In this document: positions 41,810-49,706 of the stretch, piece by piece | Position numbering within the stretch: the first letter of the stretch is position 1 | Layout: each line of letters begins with the position of its first letter | Source: an uncultured Flavobacteriaceae bacterium | GTDB lineage: Bacteria; Bacteroidota; Bacteroidia; Flavobacteriales; Flavobacteriaceae | DNA length: 64,000 nt | Reading direction: 5' to 3' | Assembly: GCA_947494825.1 (NCBI GenBank) | Contig: CANLWN010000009.1 | Span: 1-64,000, forward strand | Position numbers and translations under genes: made by a program | The notes under the pieces: model-generated | The model's database searches: none | The model's input: only the letters and a program-made list of their open reading frames with translations | What the model was told of the DNA's origin: nothing

Positions 41810-42571
41810 TCAATGGTATAAGTCCTCCAGATCTGCGTTGCAGAGTTCCACGAAAAAATTTCCCATTTTTTCTGTTACCGCTTTAAAAAACCGTTCCCCT
41901 TTTTCAACAGTAGCCGCCCTAGGGTCGCCTACCCCGGTATCGGCACTGATCTGTGACCATTTGCGTTCGGCCCATACCCAACCTTCGGAAAAGGCCTTTA
42001 TTCTATGTTTTTTGGACGATCCACTGCCCCATTGATCCTTGGACAACACCAAATCTGGTCTTAGATAGAGCATCAGACTGGTCTCCATTTCATCGGCATG
42101 GTCCCCATCTTCCTCAAAATAGGCTTTTTTGTCCACTACTTGGGGCCATTGTGAAAAACTGATGAACAGGTCTGGGTATTTCAGCCCCAGTTCCCGCACC
42201 AACGGCTTAAAATTATTCCCGCCATGGCTGTTAAAAATGAGCAGTTTATGTATCCCCTGTCTATTTAATACCTCTGCAACATCGCTCAAAATGGCCAGTT
42301 GGGTGGTCGGATTCAGGTTCATGTCCAGATAAATATCGGGCTGTCCGGTGTTTACACCAAAAGGAATGGTGGGTAATATAATGACCTTGGCCCCTTTTTC
42401 CCAAGCCACCTTGGCAGCGGCTGCGGCCAACGCATCGGCCTCAATAATATCCGTGGCGTAGGGCAAATGGTAGTTGTGCGCCTCGGTAGCGGCCCATGGC
42501 AATACGGCCAGGTCAAATGTGGTGTCCTTTACGGCCTTCCAATTGGTTTCTGCAAGTATATAGGGTCTCAT
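41810..42571 (-). CDS. Creatininase-family amidohydrolase
   Basis: A 253-residue metal hydrolase. PWAATEAHNYHLPYATDIIEADALA contains the Glu-His and Asp metal ligands of the creatininase family, FNSHGGNN holds a further ligand, and GDHADEMETSLML ends the site. Family members cleave creatinine or formylated purine/flavin precursors; the substrate here is not clear. I start at the ATG at 42571 rather than a GTG at 42595. It lies 27 bp after the sterol-desaturase-like gene. Confidence 0.86.
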   Translation of the reverse strand: MRPYILAETNWKAVKDTTFDLAVLPWAATEAHNYHLPYATDIIEADALAAAAAKVAWEKGAKVIILPTIPFGVNTGQPDIYLDMNLNPTTQLAILSDVAEVLNRQGIHKLLIFNSHGGNNFKPLVRELGLKYPDLFISFSQWPQVVDKKAYFEEDGDHADEMETSLMLYLRPDLVLSKDQWGSGSSKKHRIKAFSEGWVWAERKWSQISADTGVGDPRAATVEKGERFFKAVTEKMGNFFVELCNADLEDLYH

Positions 42572-42598
42572 AGGTTTGTGCTGTTTTGAATCCACTGC

Positions 42599-43867
42599 TT
42601 ATACGGGTATCTCGATATTTGTGGTCTCCTGTTCCGAAAAGGTAAAATAAATGCCTCCCAAAATCGTGACAAGAAAGTAAGTGGCCATCCCAAAGCGCCC
42701 AAAGGGCAGGTACGCTTCCAGTCCAAACCAATCGCCTGTCATCGCGATGAAACCAAGACCGGCTAAGCCTCGGAATATTTCTATCCATACCGCATGACCT
42801 TCTCGGTCCATGAGCGAAGTATACCCGTAGATGCCTACAAAGATAAAGGCCCCGAACAATAGCAATCCGCTAAATCCAATAGTTCCATAATTGTAAAACA
42901 TGAACAAGATCATGGCCAGGGTCGCCAGCATTTGGAAAATGGCGTATCCTTTTAATTTGGCGGTAGAATTGGTATCATAACGTTCAAAGTGGTAGACGTC
43001 CTCTATGGTGCTTACGGGAAACTTTTCTTTTACGTCGGCCGGCCTCCAGCCCGTGGGCATAAACCAAATTCGCACTTTGTCCCAATAACTTTGGGTGCGC
43101 CAGGCATCCTTGATCAAACGCCAAAGGTGCTGAAAATTGATACGTACCGGATTCCAGGTAGCCGCAGGCTTTAGCACCCCATATTGTGGTGGTACTGTTT
43201 CCAATTCTTCTTGAAAGGTACCAAACCAACGGTCCCAAACACAAAGGATCTGTCCCAGATTCTTGTCTATATATTCCGGATTGATCGCATGGTGAACCCG
43301 ATGTTGTGATGGGGTTACGATAATGTATTCCAGCCAGCCCATTTTTCCAATATGCTGGGTATGGTACCAGAACTGTGCGAACAAATGGATGGGGGCCAAA
43401 ATAGCGATAACCTGGGCCGGAACCCCTAATAGGGCCGCTGGAAGCAACATTAAGGGAAAGTACCCTATAAGATTGGAAATGGACTGCCTCAGTGCACAGG
43501 CAAGGTTAAATTCCTCACTGCTATGGTGGATGACATGTTGGTTCCAAAAAAAATTGATATGATGGCTTAGTCTATGGTTCCAATATCCGGCAAAATCTAT
43601 GGCGATAAAGGCAACCAGCCAAACCAACCAGGTGGCCTTGATCTGGGTCACCGCCAAATGTTCCAGTAAAAAAGGATATGAAACCAGGATCAATCCCAGC
43701 CCAAGGGAATCCTTCACGATATTGGTAAGGCCAGAACTGATACTGCTTATGGTATCCATCACCTTATGTTTCTGGTTTTTCTTGAAATGCCCATAGATAA
43801 TTTCAATGACCAAAAGCAGAATAAAAAATGGAATGGCGTACAGCAATGCGGTGGCGTAGGTCTCCAT
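42599..43867 (-). CDS. Sterol desaturase/fatty acid hydroxylase family protein
   Basis: A 422-residue membrane di-iron oxygenase. The histidine clusters are NHRLSHHINFFWNQHVIHHSSEEFN and HRVHHAIN, set between hydrophobic helices in the first 220 residues. A long C-terminal part adds several TM helices, ending with IEIPV. Relatives hydroxylate carotenoids, sterols or fatty acids, or cleave alkylglycerol ethers. Substrate not assignable. Start at METYATALLY; the open frame further upstream runs into the DUF1684 gene. Confidence 0.87.
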   Translation of the reverse strand: METYATALLYAIPFFILLLVIEIIYGHFKKNQKHKVMDTISSISSGLTNIVKDSLGLGLILVSYPFLLEHLAVTQIKATWLVWLVAFIAIDFAGYWNHRLSHHINFFWNQHVIHHSSEEFNLACALRQSISNLIGYFPLMLLPAALLGVPAQVIAILAPIHLFAQFWYHTQHIGKMGWLEYIIVTPSQHRVHHAINPEYIDKNLGQILCVWDRWFGTFQEELETVPPQYGVLKPAATWNPVRINFQHLWRLIKDAWRTQSYWDKVRIWFMPTGWRPADVKEKFPVSTIEDVYHFERYDTNSTAKLKGYAIFQMLATLAMILFMFYNYGTIGFSGLLLFGAFIFVGIYGYTSLMDREGHAVWIEIFRGLAGLGFIAMTGDWFGLEAYLPFGRFGMATYFLVTILGGIYFTFSEQETTNIEIPV

Positions 43868-43875
43868 AGGGTCTG

Positions 43876-44475
43876 TTATTTTTTGGGTTTCTTTACACCG
43901 GCCAAAATTTTGACGGCCAAAGTGTTCTCCTTGGGCGGAATAGGACAGGAATATTCCTTGGCGTAGGCGCAATATGGATTGTATGCCTTATTAAAATCGA
44001 TGAGGATCGTATCTCCTTCCGGAATCTCAAGATCCAGGAATCGGCCTCCAGCATAGGTCTCCTCGCCATTGGTGGCATCGTTAAAGGGAAGAAAAAGATA
44101 GTCCTTGTATTCCGCTGTCTCCCTCAAATTATGACTTTGGTAAATATTAAGGACCATCACTTCACCATGGATCTCAAAAGTTGCCTCACCGTATTTTTCA
44201 TAGGTAGGTGTCCTACTGGTGGTCGTCTGCATTTGAAAGGGCAGCGCGTTCAAGGTCCGCACAAAATTTGCCCTTACCCTGTAGGTGGAATCGATGGCAA
44301 AAAAAGCGTGTCCCTTGAAGTCCTTGGCTCGTTGTTTTAAAGGCGACTTCTCAGGATTCCTATAATCCTCCTCAAGTTCTTTCTGGAATTCCTCGGCAGA
44401 TTGAATGGTGTCCTGTCCGCTAAGGGAAAGGTTAAAAAAGATTACGGCCAGGAGTATCGGATATACGTTGTACAT
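43876..44475 (-). CDS. DUF1684 exported protein
   Basis: A 199-residue protein with a signal peptide (LSLSGQ, cut near residue 20) and the DUF1684 core: DFKGHAFFAIDSTYRV, PTYEKYGEATFEIHGEVMVLNIYQS, YLFLPFNDATNGEETYAGGRFLDLEIPEGDTILIDFNKAYNPYCAY and CPIPPKENTLAVKILAGVK. Function is unknown; the family is common in Bacteroidota and Actinobacteria. It ends 8 bp before the hydroxylase gene. Confidence 0.9.
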   Translation of the reverse strand: MYNVYPILLAVIFFNLSLSGQDTIQSAEEFQKELEEDYRNPEKSPLKQRAKDFKGHAFFAIDSTYRVRANFVRTLNALPFQMQTTTSRTPTYEKYGEATFEIHGEVMVLNIYQSHNLRETAEYKDYLFLPFNDATNGEETYAGGRFLDLEIPEGDTILIDFNKAYNPYCAYAKEYSCPIPPKENTLAVKILAGVKKPKK

Positions 44476-44506
44476 ACAATGGTGATTGTGGCATTCTTAT
44501 CAATTC

Positions 44507-44514
44507 CAAATATA
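44507..44514 (-). promoter_or_regulatory. -7 box before the DUF1684 gene
   Basis: TATATTTG on the minus strand matches TAnnTTTG and lies 31 nt before the DUF1684 ATG. No TTG at the right spacing was found. Confidence 0.4.
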
Positions 44515-44579
44515 GGAAAAATGGAACAACCCCTTTATGGGAAGGCATGCACCTACGCAAGCTTTTGGCAACAAGGCCG

Positions 44580-45104
44580 TTAAACTTTATCGGCTTTTAG
44601 GGATATCTCGAAAAGACAGGCAGGGGCCTTGTGATAATGTTCGGGGAGACCCCTGGTATCCTTTAACTCAAATAGCCCTAAAAAGGTAAAACCGGCATTG
44701 GTATAGTGGGCGATCAAAGCTTTGTTGTTGCCCAGGGTGTCCAATCTTACGAAATCCTTTTGATTTTCTTTGGCATACACTTTTGACCATTCTACAATAG
44801 TGCGTACAAAATTTCTCCCCCTAAAATTGGGGTTGGTCGCAATGCGATGTATGTAAACGGCGCTATCGCTATTTTTTTCCTCCCATATTTGTTCGTCGTT
44901 AAAGGTGGTGGCCCAAACGCAGGCTACCTGATCGTCTATGAGGAGTTTCCACTGACGGTTTTCGGCGATTTCCGTCGTTACCAATTCCCGATCAAACTGT
45001 GGCCATACCACAACACCGCGTTTTGACCTTTGATATTCCGATGCCAATCCGTAAAGTCGGAAAATCTCTTCTATATCCCCTGCACTACAATTTTCGATAT
45101 GCAC
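44580..45104 (-). CDS. GNAT-family N-acetyltransferase
   Basis: A 174-residue acetyltransferase. The acetyl-CoA binding part is IHRIATNPNFRGRNFVRTIVEWSKVYA (an R-x-x-G-x-A-like loop, here RGRNF) followed by DFVRLDTLGNNKALIAHYTNAGFTFLG. The acceptor is unknown. It is transcribed alone, downstream of a terminator. Confidence 0.85.
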   Translation of the reverse strand: MHIENCSAGDIEEIFRLYGLASEYQRSKRGVVVWPQFDRELVTTEIAENRQWKLLIDDQVACVWATTFNDEQIWEEKNSDSAVYIHRIATNPNFRGRNFVRTIVEWSKVYAKENQKDFVRLDTLGNNKALIAHYTNAGFTFLGLFELKDTRGLPEHYHKAPACLFEISLKADKV

Positions 45105-45217
45105 GCCCTAGTTTTTTTTTCCGTATACGGACAAAGATCGAAATGATTTGGGACTAAAACAATCCGATACTTGCTATTGCCACATCTTTCCTCTTGGACC
45201 CGATGGGGCCAAACTAG

Positions 45218-45245
45218 AAAAGCCGGAAGAAAACTCCCGGCTTTT
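45218..45245 (-). terminator. Intrinsic terminator after the spondin lipoprotein gene
   Basis: AAAAGCCGG (45218-45226) pairs with CCGGCTTTT (45237-45245), giving a T run on the minus strand, 48 bp after the stop of the large lipoprotein gene. Confidence 0.78.
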
Positions 45246-45292
45246 GCCTATTCAACCTACACCTATCCGTGGGGGGATAGGGCAAACACACA

Positions 45293-47662
45293 CTACTGAG
45301 GCTGAATATCTATGCGAACAAGGTTATAGCCACCACGGGGATCTTCAAAATAGACCACTCCGGGAGGGTTGTCGTATATGCCTTTTCCAAATTGCACATC
45401 TTCCAAGTCGCTTACTCTTCTTATGCTAGTATTGACATCTGGGGCTCCCTGATCGGTCCCAGCTTGCCTAGGGGCCTGATCTGCCCCAAAGCCAACGGCT
45501 TGATCCACTTCGGTACCCGCATCAAAAAGATAGGATTCATCGCTCTCCGATGTTCCGGAGAATGGAACCCCGCTTTCATCGAACAAAGCCACCCCGTTGT
45601 TGTTATAACTGATAAACCAGTCATTGGTCTGTACAAGCATGGTCCCGATCCCTAGTTTATAATTTTGGTTCTGCGGCACCTCAATGGAAAACGTCAAGTT
45701 TTCCCCTGGGCCTATATTCACTTCCTCCGTACTGGCCGCTACAGGCAATCCCAGTGCGTTGAAAAAGGCCACTGCCGGTGCGTTATTCCCATCTTCCGCC
45801 AATTGCTCCAGTCCACTTTCGGGGTTTACGCTTGCGCCCTGTACAAAGAAGGGGTCGCTATTGGTATTAAACGCATAGACCAGACCTGGTGAAAACACGC
45901 TCAACGAAGAGGACAAACGCAAGGGAGATCCATTGGAACCGGTTTCCGTAAACCAGTTGTACAGGGCTCCCGGCATACCATCCTCGGCAATGCCTTCCAG
46001 TCCTACACCTCTATCTTCCTGACCTAAAGTAAACAAGGGCTCGGGCAAAGCATGCAACACTACGATACCTGGCGTAATCACGAATCCGTTGGTCTGACTA
46101 GGTGGCAGAGCAGGGTCTGGCGTGTTGATGGCTGTAATGGTAAAGGTAAAGGTACCTGCCGAATTCCCATCTCCATTGGTATAATCCAATACCGCAGTCA
46201 TATAAATTTCCCCTGTACCTCTTCCGGGCACCAAACGTACCAAGGAATTGGCATCGGCCGGACCTACATTGGCCCCTGCCGGTGGAAAGGTTGCCGGGTC
46301 ATTATCGGCCTCGGTTCCCAAGTCATAAAGCGAAAGCTGATTTGCTATGTCTACCCCGTTCAGCGCCTGTCCATTAGGGAACAGATCTATACCCTCAAGG
46401 TTTGTAGGGGCAAGGAACCAGTCATTACTGTTGCCCATCATAGTCACCGGTGTAAATTTCGTTCCGGGAACAGCCTTGAACGATATTTGGTATTGGGCAC
46501 CATTGGTAGTGAGGGGCCCAGGACCACCTGCTCCTACAGGTGTCGTAAACGTATGTACATTGAGGTAATTGATTACATTGCTAATGGTGACATTGAATGT
46601 AGTGGATTGCACGGCTGTGTCGTTGGCAAGACCCAGGGAAGGATTCACTTCTTCCGCCCAATCGGAGGCAGCATCCCCATCCCCGTCATATTCAATACTA
46701 TAGCTTTCCAAGGCCACGGTAGGCACAAATTCCCCTGCGGTCCAAATTCCTGCGGCTACGGCAACATCTTCACGAGGGCTTCCCCCAGCACCCCACTGCA
46801 CAAAATCTACAAGGGCATCGGCGTTACCAAATTGGTTCTCCGAGTACAGTCCTAAACCTCCTTGATCGTCGGGCATGGTATAAGGAAGTACCAAAAATTC
46901 ACCTGCAGCCAGTTCAATATTGCCACTTTCTGGCGTTAAATTGCCTATTTGCACATAGGTGCCTGGACCCAAACAGAGCCAATAAGAACTTAGATCGGCA
47001 CTTACGTTGCCGTTATTGTAGATTTCCACAAGGTCCCGAGATCCGTACTGCACCTCGTTAATTACAAGGGACCGCATTTCCGCGGGCACGGTCAGCACGT
47101 TTTCGGCACCAAAGGTAAGGCTTGTAGTTTCGCCCCAGTTGGCAGCTCCAGTACCTTCCCCATCGAACACCAGACTGTTGTCTGCGCTGCCCATAACGGG
47201 CACAAATTCTCCTTGTGCCCAGATACCGGCACTTACGGCCACGCTTTCCCGCGGGCTTCCGGCAGCACCCCACTGCACAAAATCGGCTAGGGTTGCAGGG
47301 TCGTCAAATGCGGAATTGTCCACATACAGTCCCAAACCGCCTTCGGCATTGGGCATTTCGTAGGAAACTACCAAAAATGCACCAGGTTCCAACTGCAAAT
47401 TGCCCTCTACGTTCAAGGCTCCTATCTGCCTGTAGGTCCCTGGGCCTAAACAGAGGAAATATCCCTCCAGGTCTACGGCAACATCGCCGTTGTTAAAGAT
47501 CTCCACACGATCTCCGAGGTATTCCACCTCATTAAGCACTACGGAAGCCTGCCCTTCAACAGGTTCCTCTCCCCCTGGTGGCTCTGCTACCAAGTCGTCA
47601 TCGTCCGAACAGGATGCAACCAGTACGGCCAATAGTAAGATTTTAAATAGATTCTTTTTCAT
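45293..47662 (-). CDS. Large surface lipoprotein with two lamin-tail and two spondin-like domains
   Basis: A 789-residue lipoprotein (VASCSDDDD, Cys18, with an acidic surface-export tail). Two related modules at about 40-195 and 195-350 share VLNEVEY/VINEVQY, EIFNNGDV/EIYNNGNV, (Y)FLCLGPGTYRQIG and FVQWGAAGSPRE, and fit the lamin-tail domain. The C-terminal half has two spondin-N-like modules: MMGNSNDWFLAP...LYDLGTEADN and SPGLVYAFN...MLVQTNDWFISYNN...LFDAGTEVDQA, with LAEDGN loops. Such domains bind Ca2+ or mediate adhesion. No enzyme motif. A Crp/Fnr regulator lies directly upstream. Confidence 0.8.
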   Translation of the reverse strand: MKKNLFKILLLAVLVASCSDDDDLVAEPPGGEEPVEGQASVVLNEVEYLGDRVEIFNNGDVAVDLEGYFLCLGPGTYRQIGALNVEGNLQLEPGAFLVVSYEMPNAEGGLGLYVDNSAFDDPATLADFVQWGAAGSPRESVAVSAGIWAQGEFVPVMGSADNSLVFDGEGTGAANWGETTSLTFGAENVLTVPAEMRSLVINEVQYGSRDLVEIYNNGNVSADLSSYWLCLGPGTYVQIGNLTPESGNIELAAGEFLVLPYTMPDDQGGLGLYSENQFGNADALVDFVQWGAGGSPREDVAVAAGIWTAGEFVPTVALESYSIEYDGDGDAASDWAEEVNPSLGLANDTAVQSTTFNVTISNVINYLNVHTFTTPVGAGGPGPLTTNGAQYQISFKAVPGTKFTPVTMMGNSNDWFLAPTNLEGIDLFPNGQALNGVDIANQLSLYDLGTEADNDPATFPPAGANVGPADANSLVRLVPGRGTGEIYMTAVLDYTNGDGNSAGTFTFTITAINTPDPALPPSQTNGFVITPGIVVLHALPEPLFTLGQEDRGVGLEGIAEDGMPGALYNWFTETGSNGSPLRLSSSLSVFSPGLVYAFNTNSDPFFVQGASVNPESGLEQLAEDGNNAPAVAFFNALGLPVAASTEEVNIGPGENLTFSIEVPQNQNYKLGIGTMLVQTNDWFISYNNNGVALFDESGVPFSGTSESDESYLFDAGTEVDQAVGFGADQAPRQAGTDQGAPDVNTSIRRVSDLEDVQFGKGIYDNPPGVVYFEDPRGGYNLVRIDIQPQ

Positions 47663-47715
47663 AACACTTTTTTTAGATTAGAATAATTTTTGCCAAAACT
47701 ACAAGTAACCTAAAA

Positions 47716-47740
47716 TGAAAAACGGTGATTAAAATCACCG
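47716..47740 (-). terminator. Intrinsic terminator after the Crp/Fnr gene
   Basis: The 8-bp stem CGGTGATT/AATCACCG (47723-47740) with an AA centre is followed on the minus strand by TTTTTCATTTT. It separates the regulator gene from the lipoprotein gene. Confidence 0.78.
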
Positions 47741-47786
47741 AAAATTGTTAAATCTATACTAAAATCCGTGAGGTTTTCGTGATACT

Positions 47787-48425
47787 TTAATTTCTGATCA
47801 GTTCAATGTGCCTTTTGTGCTGAATCAATAAATTTTCTTTCTGTAATTTTTTGGTGATCCTGGAAATGACCTCCCTTGAGGTACCCAGGTCGGAAGCGAT
47901 TTTCTGATGGGAAAGGTGAATTTCCATGGAGCCGGAACGTTCCGATAGGTCCTCCAGGTATTTGATAAGTCGGTCTTCTATACCAAAGCACACAATATCC
48001 TTGGTAGTGCGTAAAAGATCTTCAAAATTCCGTTGAAAATCCTTTAGTATGATCCTACCAAAGGAAGGATATTTGATAAACCATTCCTTTACCTTGGATA
48101 CGGGCAGACAAAGCACTATGGTAGGCTCCTCCGTAATGGCGGAGAACTGGACCGGTTTTTGATCAAACAGATGATTGAAACTTAGGATACAGGTCTCTCC
48201 AGAATTAATGTAGTAAAGCAAAAACTGTACTCCGTCCTCCTCTGCGTACATTTTAATGACTCCACTGAGGACCACAGGTAAAAAATCCAAATACGCACCT
48301 TGCTTAACCACATATGTACTGGCCGCAAATTCCTTATAAACCCCAACTTCGAGGATTTCTTCGTATAGTTGTTTTTCCAAGAGGGGAAAGCAGCGTTTGA
48401 TATAGGTATGATTCTCTATTTCCAT
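47787..48425 (-). CDS. Crp/Fnr-family transcriptional regulator
   Basis: A 212-residue regulator with a cyclic-nucleotide-binding-like domain (about 15-130: YVVKQGAYLDFLPVVLSGVIKMYAEEDGVQFLLYYINSGETCILSF) and a C-terminal winged helix (HQKIASDLGTSREVISRITKKLQKENLL, about 168-195). No Cys cluster for an Fe-S centre is visible and the full set of cAMP ligands is not clear. It could act on the lipoprotein gene downstream or on an unlinked regulon. Confidence 0.9.
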   Translation of the reverse strand: MEIENHTYIKRCFPLLEKQLYEEILEVGVYKEFAASTYVVKQGAYLDFLPVVLSGVIKMYAEEDGVQFLLYYINSGETCILSFNHLFDQKPVQFSAITEEPTIVLCLPVSKVKEWFIKYPSFGRIILKDFQRNFEDLLRTTKDIVCFGIEDRLIKYLEDLSERSGSMEIHLSHQKIASDLGTSREVISRITKKLQKENLLIQHKRHIELIRN

Positions 48426-48444
48426 AAGCTTTAGGATGCTATTG

Positions 48445-48467
48445 AACGGTCCAAAAAACGGTCCAAA
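48445..48467. repeat. 11-bp direct repeats upstream of the Crp/Fnr gene
   Basis: AACGGTCCAAA occurs at 48445-48455 and again at 48457-48467, 20-42 bp upstream of the regulator start. Spacing of 12 bp is close to one helical turn, so it might be a tandem binding site. The rest of 48468-48617 holds GC-rich short dyads (ACCCC/GGGGT near 48525-48540) but no gene. Confidence 0.55.
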
Positions 48468-48617
48468 TTAGCACTTCGCGAGATAAAACCCACGCAATTT
48501 CATCTATTTAACAGTTAGAAATGAACCCCTCCGAGGGGTCCGTGCAAAACTTCCAGGACATCTAGGGCAAAAAGCCCTTCCCTAACCCATATTTAAATCA
48601 GAAATTACCCCCCACGG

Positions 48618-49595
48618 TCAATCTTGCGGGGGTGTAATAATCACATGGCCCTTTTTATGGCCCTGCTCCACATACCGATGGGCTTCCACCAATTGTTCCA
48701 GGGGATAGCGTTTATCAATGACCGCTTTCAGCTTCCCGGCCTCCATCAGTTCCTTTAGATAAAGAAAATCGGCAAGTTTATAGCTCGCCAAGGCCGATAT
48801 TACCTTCTTATTCGTGGTCCATGAGGTCCATAGGCCCCGAAGCATAGCGGGAAGTCTGGGATTGCCCAGAACATATCGGCCCTTCATACGTAAGGAATTT
48901 ACGGTTCGCTTATAGGGAGCGCCACCTACAATATCGATGATGACATCATAGGTTTGGGCATTTTTTGTAAAATCTTGTTTGGTGTAATCAATAACATGGT
49001 CGGCACCAAGTTCCAAAAGCATGTCCAATTTATTGCCCCGGTCCACACAACTCACTTCGGCCCCGGCCATTTTCGCCAATTGCAACAAATAGGTGCCAAT
49101 ACTCCCCCCTGCCCCATTTATCAAAAGGTGCTCTCCGGCCGTTACGTTTCCCTTTCGCAAAAAGTGCAGGGCGTTGATGCCGCCAGTGGGGATAGTGGCC
49201 GCCTCTTCATAACTTGCATGTTCCGGTTTGTGGCAAATGACGCGCTCGTTGGACAGGCAGAGATATTGGGCGTAGGCCCCAAAACCCATACCACATTCCG
49301 CAAAAATAGCATCTCCGGGTTTTAACCCCTTGATCTTTGCACCTACTGCTTCCACTTCCCCAGCCACTTCCTGTCCTAGGATATGGATCCGAGGTTTTAG
49401 GATACCCATATACAGACGAACGGGCAACCAAATCCAAGTGGCAATGTCAAATCTGCGCAATTCACAGTCGCCCGCCGTCACTGTGGCCGCATGCACTTTG
49501 ACCAGTACTTCGTTATCTTTGGGTACCGGTTGCTCCACTTCTTGGAGTTGCATCAGTTCGGGAGGACCATATTTGGTCCATACCATTGCTTTCAT
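48618..49595 (-). CDS. Zinc-free medium-chain dehydrogenase/reductase (quinone oxidoreductase-like)
   Basis: A 325-residue MDR protein. The GroES-like domain starts MKAMVWTKYGPPELMQLQEVEQP; the Rossmann domain has LLINGAGGSIGTYLLQLAKMAGAEVSCVDRG with AxxGxxG-like NAD(P) loop. The structural-zinc Cys cluster of alcohol dehydrogenases is absent, which favours quinone- or enone-reductases. The upstream open frame is not used because the ATG at 49595 fits the family start. Confidence 0.88.
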   Translation of the reverse strand: MKAMVWTKYGPPELMQLQEVEQPVPKDNEVLVKVHAATVTAGDCELRRFDIATWIWLPVRLYMGILKPRIHILGQEVAGEVEAVGAKIKGLKPGDAIFAECGMGFGAYAQYLCLSNERVICHKPEHASYEEAATIPTGGINALHFLRKGNVTAGEHLLINGAGGSIGTYLLQLAKMAGAEVSCVDRGNKLDMLLELGADHVIDYTKQDFTKNAQTYDVIIDIVGGAPYKRTVNSLRMKGRYVLGNPRLPAMLRGLWTSWTTNKKVISALASYKLADFLYLKELMEAGKLKAVIDKRYPLEQLVEAHRYVEQGHKKGHVIITPPQD

Positions 49596-49706
49596 GGGTT
49601 GGTATTTCGTATTGTTAGGACGATTTGTCCTGGGCTTTGTTACATGCAGATATAATCTATAGGCGGCATCATGCGCCGCTGGGGTTTCCCGCGGCAATCC
49701 TACAGT

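Noticed and set aside
46052-46855. A 267-codon frame antisense to the spondin lipoprotein
   Set aside because: Its composition follows from the repeated Gly/Asn-rich sense frame; no upstream promoter seen.
48468-48617. Small RNA or terminator in the gap between the Crp/Fnr and MDR genes
   Set aside because: Short GC dyads are present, but none is followed by a U run and no promoter with both boxes was found.
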